Origin: Lutimonas vermicola
GTDB lineage: Bacteria > Bacteroidota > Bacteroidia > Flavobacteriales > Flavobacteriaceae
Assembly (NCBI RefSeq): GCF_038433205.1
Contig: NZ_JBCDNA010000001.1
Location: forward strand, 930,001 to 994,000
Reading direction: 5' to 3'
Length of the DNA: 64,000 bases
A program made the translations under genes and the position numbers. Each line of letters begins with the position of its first letter. The stretch's first letter is position 1. Positions 18,501 through 26,822 of this stretch are shown piece after piece. Under the pieces are notes generated by a model, which ran no database searches, was not told the DNA's origin, and saw only the letters and a program-made list of their open reading frames with translations.

Positions 18501-20283
18501 ATGCCACGAAAGACACGGATCTCAATATACAAAACTGACAAAACAAGCTACGAACTATGAAAATTGCTTTGCTTGTCATGATGGAGGTGTTGCAAGTACA
18601 AATATAAGTGCGGTTAATATTGCAATTCCGGGCACAAGTGGAAATCAACACGCCTTCACGGGTGGTTCGACCACTGTAAATGCAGGTTCAGGATTTTATC
18701 AATCCAATGCTCCTACCCTACCAGCAATAACGGCAAGGCTGGACGAAGGAAATATCGTATGCTCTACTTGTCATGACCCCCATAATGATTCAAACGGAAA
18801 ATTTCTGGTAAACCCGAATTCCGGAGATGAGATGTGTAAAGATTGCCACCAGGCGAGAGACCTCGGACGATATACAGATGATATTGTTAATAATATAGGA
18901 AGCCATCCGGTAGGGCTGGCTTACGTACCGGGTGGTAATTATGTAGATCCTGCTCCTACATTGAGTGCTACTCAGGTTGGATTGAAAAATGGAAACATCG
19001 AGTGTTCGAGTTGCCATGGTGTTCATAACGCTACAACCACAGATGGGAACTTGCTGCGAGAAACAATGTCAAGTGCCACTTGTAAAGAATGCCATGATTA
19101 CCAACCACATCAGGGATTTGACTGTTTAGATTGCCATCAGGTGCATAACTCGACGAACATCATGCTATTGAGAAGTACTGTAAATGGCTCCCCGGTAACA
19201 TTTAGCGCACAGACAGGCCCCAATTCATTTTCAGATGGCGATGGCAATCCTAATGGTATTTGTGAGGTATGTCATATCTCAACAGACCCACTTGGACTTA
19301 CTTTTCATACGAGCGATGTTGATGACGGTGTAAATCACAATGATGGAGCAAATTGTACAGGATGTCATCCTCATAATGGTTACCCTCCTGAACCAGCTCC
19401 CCAAGTATTAACCTCATTCCCAATGGGTAGTTGTCACGATTGTCATGAAAAGACTTCGCCTACTGACCCTCAACTATTCCCGCAAACAGGAGCACATCAG
19501 GTACATGCCGAAAAATACCGATACGCTTGTTCAACATGTCACTATCAGCATGGTGATGGAGGTGCTCTGGAAGGAGCCCATTCAAATAATTCGGTCGATA
19601 TTAATTTTGATCCTAATGGAATGGCCTATAGAAATGGACAAGATGGAAATACGCCAATCTGGGATTCCGGAACCAAAACATGTGATAATATTTATTGTCA
19701 CAGTAACGGCATTACGGCACAGAGAACTGAAGGTGGCACGCCCTTAATTACCTGGACCGGAGGAGTGCCTATTTTAGGTGATGTAATGACCTATCAGACA
19801 ACGCCTGCTTGGGATGTTACACCGGGAACAGGAATAAATACTTGCTATTCATGTCATAATGGCGAAGGAAATATGACAGGTGATTATAAGATTACAGCTT
19901 TGGCCGGGGCAGTGACTTCTGCTGTTCCAAGTACCTATCCACTTTCAGGACAACACCAAAAATCAAATCATCAAACTAATAGTCAGGAATTAAAAGATTC
20001 TCCAACTAAAGCGGACTCATGGCCTGGTGTTCAATGTTTCTGGTGCCATAATGTTGGTAATAAACAAATTACGCCTACATCTGGTGAGGACGGCATTAAT
20101 AACTATCAAGGTACCTATGGTTTTGCCGGCGCGAATGGAGACATCCCAATGGAATTGCATAACGATGGTGAAACATGGTTTTACCCATATAATGTATCGG
20201 CTCATGCTGAGGGAACCTTTGTAAATGAAATAACAGGCAGGAGTTATCCTTCACATTGTGGATCAGTGACTTGCTGGGAGTAA
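15598..20283 (+). CDS. Giant multihaem c-type cytochrome (25 CXXCH plus one CX4CH)
   Basis: A protein of 1561 residues with an N-terminal signal peptide. After a Gly-rich domain (about 45-220, 'VEVWGAGGSGGG') come three repeats of about 100 residues (near 222, 321, 416; 'GLTNIQC' type). The haem region (about 520-1480) follows. I count 25 CXXCH motifs and one CX4CH (CDNIYCH) that precedes a CXXCH (CYSCH). The last pattern matches the Geobacter CxxxxCH...CXXCH domain (GSu_C4xC__C2xCH). Ten-haem blocks repeat: about 520-850 and 965-1285 share the order CSTCH-CKDCH-CSSCH-(2 motifs) with 'GSHPVG' between. The end 'HCGSVTCWE' looks like a CX4C motif that lacks His. No T9SS signal is seen. It is probably an extracellular or cell-surface electron conductor; that is inference. 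Confidence 0.92.
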   Translation: MKKRQNNILKSVIFSVIVLIFLFSFQSSYSQQTIPITDPATTQVTIPAGATNIIVEVWGAGGSGGGSRKNAASGGGGGGAYSRSINGFSPGTYDVQIGQGAPAAAANVDGTAGGNTWFINASTVFADGGGGGLSDGTPGAGGNSPIGDDTTISGGNGVAGSGSQGGAGGDGANGGAGGAGGNATSGSNGSPPGGGGGGGADRSATGGAGANGQMIITYTLAATCNLSDAGLTNIQCYHNGTPSIPGDDTFTFDLNPTGTNLGATYNITGDVTQSGISYGVTNFGPYPISGGNLNITITDVDDGSCTFVEIVPAPAPCSTPPCNITDQGLTNIQCNNNGTPANPEDDTFTFDLNPIGTDLGASYTIDGGASGSYGSATTFGPYNISDGDLSITITDISTECSFGPFPVNAPATCSSDCNLESSGLTAIFCDNLTTLSDETDDTFSFKLNPTGSYLGATYSVSGDVIQSGIPYGTETTFSGFLISAGDLNITITDDATGTCQLIETVPAPNPCSLNHSSYNCTSCHITHNAPGSNLTNREFNALLCQSCHVSAGAASAMPLVNANKATPNVSGNSHSWDVPADNPTYQTDPPTNNEMAIRLPDGNIVCSTCHNQHNQGNAGNPFLRVDNTGDAMCKDCHIQRDVQRFQDGGDKGSHPVGIIYSGTGSVKTTPTGSIKTVGGKVECSSCHGVHDVLDNGTASGGLTNDGNLLRTTNDVNLCLDCHNYIGHSGYDCLDCHEVHNTVDGTIGSNIMMIRDNIDTPGGNRPVVFLNRSGPDSFVNTTGSRDGICVVCHESLSHDNYNDDILVNHDDASDKAGQTCTSCHLHNDVVTNSFTQPTGPQSCVSCHSSAQSGGRGGVPQIVGAGGEFDNSLISRHTTSTVGTDPLSQECEACHYEAAGDHPTSQMMLEDSENLNTVWSGTDTDVYCVGCHDGSSNYPSLFPDLDTDPKYNKSSYITTPHDTGDNGCMACHERHGSQYTKLTKQATNYENCFACHDGGVASTNISAVNIAIPGTSGNQHAFTGGSTTVNAGSGFYQSNAPTLPAITARLDEGNIVCSTCHDPHNDSNGKFLVNPNSGDEMCKDCHQARDLGRYTDDIVNNIGSHPVGLAYVPGGNYVDPAPTLSATQVGLKNGNIECSSCHGVHNATTTDGNLLRETMSSATCKECHDYQPHQGFDCLDCHQVHNSTNIMLLRSTVNGSPVTFSAQTGPNSFSDGDGNPNGICEVCHISTDPLGLTFHTSDVDDGVNHNDGANCTGCHPHNGYPPEPAPQVLTSFPMGSCHDCHEKTSPTDPQLFPQTGAHQVHAEKYRYACSTCHYQHGDGGALEGAHSNNSVDINFDPNGMAYRNGQDGNTPIWDSGTKTCDNIYCHSNGITAQRTEGGTPLITWTGGVPILGDVMTYQTTPAWDVTPGTGINTCYSCHNGEGNMTGDYKITALAGAVTSAVPSTYPLSGQHQKSNHQTNSQELKDSPTKADSWPGVQCFWCHNVGNKQITPTSGEDGINNYQGTYGFAGANGDIPMELHNDGETWFYPYNVSAHAEGTFVNEITGRSYPSHCGSVTCWE

Positions 20284-20493
20284 TCATATACGATTCATAA
20301 ATTAAAAAACGGAACTCAAAAGGCCTCATTAATTAATCAGAATTTTGAATGTTATTTTAAAGCAAGTAATTGTAAGATTTCCTTTTTACCCTAAAAAAGC
20401 GCTATCTAGAAATCTAAACTCAAAATGATGGATATTTTAATATTTAATTGCCATTCACTATAGATTATCAGGAAATTAATCATTGAAATAAAA

Positions 20494-23400
20494 TTAATTA
20501 ATTTTGTTACATTGGGCAATCAAGAATTGAAACAATAACTTAGATTGGGGGTCTTCTGTCAAGTTGTTACTATTGGTGTACCAAACCCTCTGCGCTTTCT
20601 CCAGTTCATTTTGAACTATGTGCCCTAGCATAATCGTCGAAATGACATATTCTTTAGGATATCCTTTAAGTCCTTCACTGGTATTATTCAATAGTGATTC
20701 ACCTAATTCAATCATAGTTTTTGCATCTTTGTGAACGGCCGCTCTAAACAGGGAGGCCCATTTTAGTTCTTCACTAGCCATAGTGGCATCTTCATATATC
20801 CCAATTGATTCCCATACCAGTTCCATTTCATGTGGAGTTAAGTATGGAGCCATTCGAATCGTTGAATAAAAGAACGAGGTAAATCGATTCTTATTAATTA
20901 CACCACCTTTATCTTGGCCAAAAGAATTTTTAACCAATCTTGCTTCATCTCTTAAATTTTGTGGCAAATAATTATAATTTAGATTAAAATTATCGTGTAA
21001 ATAAAAGTCTCTCAATGATATAGCTTCATTTGCACTAACACTCTGGTTATAGAAATAAGGGGTAGCAGTTATATTTGTAATATTCCATGGAAAAAACTCC
21101 ATATTAAGCATTGAAATAACAGGATGAAATTGATGTGTAAAGTTGTATAATTCCGTTGCTTTTGACTTAAGAAATCGAGTTCGAGTAGCATTTTGATCTA
21201 ATACCGGATAATAGTCGGAGTTGGCTGGTATAGTAAAGCTGGCTAAAAAAGGATCCATTGTTTTTTTATTACCAAAAAGACGAAATTCGATATCCTGAAC
21301 TGTGTTAACACTTACATGGTTCAACGCTTTTTCAATTGAAGGCATTGATATTAATGTACTGTCTAAAGGAGGAAGTAGTCCGTTTTTTTTGGCAACAATT
21401 AAACATTCATCATGGTTCAATGCATACACTTCGAAATCAGAAAAATTTTGAGAAACTGCCTTTAAAACAGACGAAACTAAATTGATGTCCAAATCGTATA
21501 ATTGTAGCCATTGTGCGAAAACACCATCATCATTGAGATGTGAATTAATCATTTTATAAAATTCTTCAGAAAATAACCCTGAAACCCCGCTCACCCATGG
21601 GTTTGAAGGTTCCGAAAGAATAATATCATATTTTTTTTGATGAGATGCGAAAAAACTCTTGGCATCATCAATTATTATAGTACTTCTGGGATCTGAAAAG
21701 ACTACTTCTGATTGAGCTCCTAATAATTTCGCCGCGTTTACCATTTCCTTTTCTATCTCTATCGTATGAATGCTTTGAATAAGCGGGTTCGCAAGTACTG
21801 ATTTTGTTGTAATTCCTGCCCCTAAACCAATGTTTACAACATGCTCTGCTTTTGGATTCAACGCCATCGGAATCACAGCCAATTGAATCATAGTAGACTC
21901 ATCTATTGTTCCTAAAGGTCTTTCATCTTTATATATTGTTGCATCTGTTTTGCCATTAGTTCTTACACTTAACATTCCATCAAGTGCTTTATGTTCTATA
22001 ACAGAAATGGAGGCGGTTTTTCCGTCTTCATGAAAAAGAACATTATTCTCCTCACTGCTAAAAAGTGAATCACGCCCTCTAAAAACTCCTGACCCCATTT
22101 TTAGCGTGTCTAGTTCTACAAAAAACATAATGCCACAAAGAGAAATTACTCCTATGGAAGCCATGATTACTTTTCGATTGAATTTATTTCGTACTTGTGA
22201 AAAGGCAAAAAGTAAAAAAATACCTAATGCAATGTCAATTCCGGCACCTAAACTAATCAACCCTTTTAATCCCAAGTAAGGCATCCCAATATGAACAGCG
22301 ATAAATATACCAATAATTGCCCCGATTGTGTTCCATGCATACACGGAGCCAATGCTCCTTTCACCTCGAACACCTAAAAGAATGGTAGTAATAATAGGTA
22401 ATGTCATTCCCGCACAAAAAGTGGTTGGAAACATAATGAGAAGTGCAATACCGTTACTTGAAAGGTTAAACAATAAATAACCATTAGCATCTTTATCCAA
22501 ATTCTCTAAAAGCCATTGCATCAGGTTAAACGTATTTCCATAAATCAACAAGGTAGATAATGCCATCACCCCCATAATGATCTGAATATAACCCAAATAG
22601 GCAATTGGATTGGACATTTTATCTATGCGTTTTCGTATCCAAAGACCACCAAAAGCCAATCCAAAGATAAACGCACTCAGCATCAATTCGAATGCATGAG
22701 TGGATGTTCCTAATACCATATTAAGCATTCGAATCCAACCAATTTCATAGATAAAAGAAGCCATACCCGTAAATGAAGACACTCCTAATAAAACAAAAAG
22801 CAAAATCGATTTATTCTGCCCTCTCTCTTTTTTTTCTTCACTGGGTTGAATCGGGAGTTGGATATATTCTCTGTTTCTTCTAATAAGAACAATTATTGCG
22901 GCTACAATAAGAACATTCAATAAACCTGCTATTTTAATGGTTCCAGGTAATCCAAATTCTTTTACAAAATAAAACCCACTGATTAGAACGCCAATGGCTG
23001 CGCCAAGACTATTGGAAAAATAAAGCAGGCTTATGGTTTTACCTGGTGATTCAGGGAAAACACGAAGGATGGCCGCACTCATCAATGGAAAGGTTGCTCC
23101 CAATAAAATCGATTGGGGTAAAATAAGTAAAGCTGCTGATACCCACTTATACAAATTTATTGCCAATGGTGTATCTAAATTTTGAAAAACGGAGTTAAAT
23201 GAAATCTCCAAGAATGAAGTGAAACTTTCGTGAAAAATAAGCGCTAAAACACCTATAATACCCTCTGCTATAGCATAGGCTAAAAACAATTTTCGCCATT
23301 TTATGGAATAAAAGCTGGTCAAATAAGATCCAATGGCCATACCTCCCATAAAAATAGTAAGCACCAAGGTCTGAGCATAAGCCGCATGCCCCAAAAACAG

Positions 23401-23496
23401 CTTTAAATAATGTGTCCAAATAGATTCGTAGATCAGACCAGTAAATCCGGATACGAAAAAAATAAAGAGAAAAATAATTTGGTGCCTATTTTTCAT
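20494..23496 (-). CDS. Fused MFS-like membrane / spermidine synthase-like protein
   Basis: A protein of 1000 residues. The N-terminal half holds many hydrophobic helices ('GFTGLIYESIWTHYLKLFLG', 'GLAFGGLWIRKRI'). The C-terminal half carries a spermidine-synthase-type methyltransferase fold: 'VVNIGLGAGITTKSVL' (nucleotide-binding glycines), 'IEIEKEMVNAAKLLG' and 'DIILSEPSNPWVSGVSGLFS'. Such fusions are widespread; their true substrates are mostly unknown, so polyamine synthesis should not be assumed. It is transcribed away from the CcsBA gene at 23616. Nothing in the sequence ties it directly to haem proteins apart from location. Confidence 0.82.
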   Translation of the reverse strand: MKNRHQIIFLFIFFVSGFTGLIYESIWTHYLKLFLGHAAYAQTLVLTIFMGGMAIGSYLTSFYSIKWRKLFLAYAIAEGIIGVLALIFHESFTSFLEISFNSVFQNLDTPLAINLYKWVSAALLILPQSILLGATFPLMSAAILRVFPESPGKTISLLYFSNSLGAAIGVLISGFYFVKEFGLPGTIKIAGLLNVLIVAAIIVLIRRNREYIQLPIQPSEEKKERGQNKSILLFVLLGVSSFTGMASFIYEIGWIRMLNMVLGTSTHAFELMLSAFIFGLAFGGLWIRKRIDKMSNPIAYLGYIQIIMGVMALSTLLIYGNTFNLMQWLLENLDKDANGYLLFNLSSNGIALLIMFPTTFCAGMTLPIITTILLGVRGERSIGSVYAWNTIGAIIGIFIAVHIGMPYLGLKGLISLGAGIDIALGIFLLFAFSQVRNKFNRKVIMASIGVISLCGIMFFVELDTLKMGSGVFRGRDSLFSSEENNVLFHEDGKTASISVIEHKALDGMLSVRTNGKTDATIYKDERPLGTIDESTMIQLAVIPMALNPKAEHVVNIGLGAGITTKSVLANPLIQSIHTIEIEKEMVNAAKLLGAQSEVVFSDPRSTIIIDDAKSFFASHQKKYDIILSEPSNPWVSGVSGLFSEEFYKMINSHLNDDGVFAQWLQLYDLDINLVSSVLKAVSQNFSDFEVYALNHDECLIVAKKNGLLPPLDSTLISMPSIEKALNHVSVNTVQDIEFRLFGNKKTMDPFLASFTIPANSDYYPVLDQNATRTRFLKSKATELYNFTHQFHPVISMLNMEFFPWNITNITATPYFYNQSVSANEAISLRDFYLHDNFNLNYNYLPQNLRDEARLVKNSFGQDKGGVINKNRFTSFFYSTIRMAPYLTPHEMELVWESIGIYEDATMASEELKWASLFRAAVHKDAKTMIELGESLLNNTSEGLKGYPKEYVISTIMLGHIVQNELEKAQRVWYTNSNNLTEDPQSKLLFQFLIAQCNKIN

Positions 23497-23615
23497 TTTA
23501 ATAATTAAACAACAAAAGAACTAATTAATTTTGTGATTGAAGAAACAATTCTTTTGAAATTTACTATTTTTGACTGTACCTTATTACTAATAACTGGACT
23601 TTAGAGAATATTTTT

Positions 23616-26459
23616 ATGAGAGAATTCTGGAATTTTCTTTTTTCTTCGAAATTCTCCATGTTACTTCTATTCGTATTCATCATTGTTATTGCTTCAGCTA
23701 CATTTATAGAGAATTCATACGATACTACAACGGTAAGGCTGCTTATTTTCAATACCTGGTGGTTTGAACTGCTTATATTCATATTAGCCATGTTATATCT
23801 GGTAAATATGTATAGAAAAAACCTATTTCGAAAAGAAAAAATTCCGCAGCTTGTTTTTCATTTATCATTCATCATCATCCTTTTAGGGGCTGGCATAACC
23901 CGTTATTTTGGGTTTGAAGCTTATATGCATATTGGAGAAAATGAAAAGGTATCTACCATCTACTCTAAAGAACCTTATCTTCAAATCAGAACAATTGGCG
24001 GCGAAATTCAATATGCAAGTGATCGTCCTTTGTATTTCTCTCAGATTCAAAAAAATGATTTTCAGCTAAACTTTAGCTTACCTAATCAAATCGTAATAAA
24101 ATACCTCGATTATATTCATAGTGCTAAACTAGTGTCTACCGAGGGTAGTGAAGAAATAAATTATGTCCCAGAAGAATCAGATCAGAAAAGTCCGGATGTT
24201 CTGGTCGTAGCGGTAATATCAAATGGCAAGGCCTATAAGGCGCATCTTATTTATGATACCACAAAATATATTCAGAAATTTCAGGAATTCAACTTCGACG
24301 GTTTAGCCATAGAAATGACCTATGGCCCCAAACCCTTTGAAATGCCTTTTTCACTGCAGTTGGAACGCTTTACTTTAGGTAAATATCCGGGATCAGATTT
24401 CCCGTCTTCTTCTGAAAGTGAAGTCCTTTTAATCGATGACAGGGTGAATGCAAGAGAACCTCATCTGATTTATAAGAACAATGTACTTGACTACAACGGC
24501 TATCGTTTTTTCCAAACTTCGTATGACGATGATGAAAAGGGAACTATTCTTTCTGTGAACTACGATTATTACGGAACGCACATTACGTATCTGGGTTATA
24601 TATTAATGGTACTGGGAGTACTCCTGATCTTCTTTTCAAAACGATCGCATTATGCCCAATTAGATCATAAAATAAAGGAAATAAGAGCGAAAAGAAAAGC
24701 ACTAATTTTGGGGATTTTATGCATATTCGGGGCTTCTGATTTTTGTTATTCGCAAGCTGACAATTACAACCCGATAGCTTGGGAACACAGCGACAAGTTT
24801 GGACATTTGATGGTACAAACCTATGATGGTCGTTTTTCATCTGTATACTCTTTAGCCACAGATATTTTGCATAAGCTTTCGGGTAAGAATAGTTTTACTA
24901 CTAAAAAAGGTAAAAAACTGGATGTTATGCAAATCTTTTTAGGTATGCATGTGGATTCAGAATATTGGAAAGAACAAAAATTTATACGCATTAGGAACAA
25001 GGAACTAAGGGAAATGATTGGTGTTTCAGGAAAGTTTGCCTCCTTTAATCAAATTGACCACCCAGACCTGGCTGTTCAACTGCGTACTTTAGCACAAAAT
25101 GCCTTTCAAAAAAAGGCCTCCGAGCAGACTAATTTTGATAAGGAATTATTAAAGGTTGTTGAAAGAATGAATGTTTTTGTTATGAGCACAAAAGGTACAT
25201 TTTTACGGTTATTTCCTGTGCAAACAGCCATTAATAACAAATGGGTCAGCTATAGAGATAGCCTTGCAATGACGCCTATAACTGGTGATTTAATAAAAAT
25301 CAATGAAGAATTGCAGTTGCCTGTACTTAATGGTAATAATTTAATGAAGACTTACTTTGTTTCAACGGTCAATGGCAGAAAAATAAATGATTACTCATTC
25401 TCCAACAAAATAATTGAACATATTAATACCCTGCAAAGAACACTAACATCTGCTGAAATAGTACCTTCTGAAACCACTATAAAATTAGAAGTAATTTACA
25501 CGAAAACCCGCGTTTTTGATTACCTAAAATACATATTTGCCTTGCTAAGTATTGTTCTTTTAACCCTGTCATTTATCGAAAATTTCGCAGAGAAGCCTGG
25601 GAAAAAAATTCTAACCGCCATAAGAGTCACAGTTGCAATTTTTATAGCTGCTTTCCTGTTTCAGTCTGCCGGAATTGGACTTAGGTGGTATTTAAGTTCC
25701 CATGCACCATGGTCTAACGGATATGAAGTATTGTTGTTTGTTGCCTGGAGTGCTGTTTTAGGAGGATTTTATATGCTTAGATATTCGACGATAACCTTGG
25801 CTTTAACAGGGCTGACTGCAAGTCTTTTGCTAATGGTAGCAGGGCTGAGTTATTACGATCCTCAACTCACTAATTTAACTCCGGTATTGAAATCTTACTG
25901 GCTCATCATACATGTTGGAATAATTACAATAGGATACAGCTTTTTAGCAATAAGCTTTATGACAGGATTATTTAATATCATTCTGCAGATAATTACTCCC
26001 GAAAAAAAAATCAGGCTTTATACTTTGGGTATTCAGGAATCTACTTATCTCAACGAAAAAATAATGACTATTGGTATGTTTTTAACGCTTATTGGAACAT
26101 TTATTGGAGGCGTATGGGCAAACGAATCATGGGGCCGTTACTGGGGATGGGACCCAAAAGAAACCTGGTCATTGATTATTGTATTAATTTACAGTGTTGT
26201 TCTGCATTTCAAATACATCCCTCAAATGAAATCAGCTTTGATATTTAATATTGGTTCGGTAATTTCCTTTGGAAGTGTTTTAATGACTTTTGTGGGCGTG
26301 AATTATTATTTCACGAAGGGTTTACATAGTTATGCTTCAGATGATGCTCCTGTTTTCCCGTTTTGGGCCTGGGTGGGCATTATTGGAATATTTTTGTTGA
26401 TCGTATCGGCGATCTTCAAAGAGAATGTACATACAAAAATGCAGCAAAAACAACAGTAA
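23616..26459 (+). CDS. ccsBA: Fused cytochrome c synthase CcsBA (copy 2, short form)
   Basis: A System II fused synthase of 947 residues, about 110 shorter than the other two copies. The loss is mainly in the periplasmic ResB loop. 'FIENSYDTTTVRLLIFNTWW' begins the ResB part, then 'SSHAPWSNGYE' (about 695) and the WWD motif 'WGRYWGWDPKETWSLI' (about 840-855). It opens after a possible -7 box TATTTTTG at 23565-23572, but the dyad found at the other island promoters is missing at the expected place. A dedicated client is likely but unproven; the neighbouring 26-haem protein with its CX4CH motif is a candidate. Confidence 0.92.
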   Translation: MREFWNFLFSSKFSMLLLFVFIIVIASATFIENSYDTTTVRLLIFNTWWFELLIFILAMLYLVNMYRKNLFRKEKIPQLVFHLSFIIILLGAGITRYFGFEAYMHIGENEKVSTIYSKEPYLQIRTIGGEIQYASDRPLYFSQIQKNDFQLNFSLPNQIVIKYLDYIHSAKLVSTEGSEEINYVPEESDQKSPDVLVVAVISNGKAYKAHLIYDTTKYIQKFQEFNFDGLAIEMTYGPKPFEMPFSLQLERFTLGKYPGSDFPSSSESEVLLIDDRVNAREPHLIYKNNVLDYNGYRFFQTSYDDDEKGTILSVNYDYYGTHITYLGYILMVLGVLLIFFSKRSHYAQLDHKIKEIRAKRKALILGILCIFGASDFCYSQADNYNPIAWEHSDKFGHLMVQTYDGRFSSVYSLATDILHKLSGKNSFTTKKGKKLDVMQIFLGMHVDSEYWKEQKFIRIRNKELREMIGVSGKFASFNQIDHPDLAVQLRTLAQNAFQKKASEQTNFDKELLKVVERMNVFVMSTKGTFLRLFPVQTAINNKWVSYRDSLAMTPITGDLIKINEELQLPVLNGNNLMKTYFVSTVNGRKINDYSFSNKIIEHINTLQRTLTSAEIVPSETTIKLEVIYTKTRVFDYLKYIFALLSIVLLTLSFIENFAEKPGKKILTAIRVTVAIFIAAFLFQSAGIGLRWYLSSHAPWSNGYEVLLFVAWSAVLGGFYMLRYSTITLALTGLTASLLLMVAGLSYYDPQLTNLTPVLKSYWLIIHVGIITIGYSFLAISFMTGLFNIILQIITPEKKIRLYTLGIQESTYLNEKIMTIGMFLTLIGTFIGGVWANESWGRYWGWDPKETWSLIIVLIYSVVLHFKYIPQMKSALIFNIGSVISFGSVLMTFVGVNYYFTKGLHSYASDDAPVFPFWAWVGIIGIFLLIVSAIFKENVHTKMQQKQQ

Positions 26460-26652
26460 TTCTTCCATACAGGACGCACTGTTTCATTGCCGGAGCCAGA
26501 TTCGTTTTTTTCATGATTAACAGAAGCCTGACTATCATATTTGTAAGCAAATAAGATATTATAAAGGCCTAATTTTAAAGGATATAAAACGATGTAAATT
26601 ATTGTGCCAATGTTTACATAACCAGAAAAATTACTCAAATATTTTCAAAATT

Positions 26653-26683
26653 GACCTTCCGGATTCGGAAGGTCTTTTTTTTT
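26653..26683 (+). terminator. Terminator after CcsBA copy 2
   Basis: GACCTTCC (26653-26660) and GGAAGGTC (26667-26674) form a stem followed by about nine T. It lies in the 363-bp space between two convergent ccsBA genes. The rest of that space, 26460-26650, shows no gene I can support. Confidence 0.85.
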
Positions 26684-26759
26684 GTTTTCATGATAAGCGC
26701 ATCCCTTTTAAACGAAGTGATAAATCCATAAGATGTATCCCTGCCGCATGCCTGAAATC

Positions 26760-26795
26760 AAAGAACCCTGACCAGTTAAATGGTCAGGGTTCTTT
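26760..26795 (-). terminator. Terminator of CcsBA copy 3 (bidirectional form)
   Basis: A 15-bp perfect stem (26760-26774 with 26781-26795, core AGAACCCTGACCA) around GTTAAA, 28 bp past the stop of the minus-strand ccsBA gene. The flanking A and T tracts are short. Confidence 0.75.
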
Positions 26796-26822
26796 TAAAC
26801 CTGTATTAGGGTTTGCGTAATA

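Noticed and set aside
23531..23572. FNR-like dyad for CcsBA copy 2
   Set aside because: A -7 box TATTTTTG is present at 23565, but the sequence at the expected place (23530-23541) does not form a TGAY-N4-RTCA dyad.
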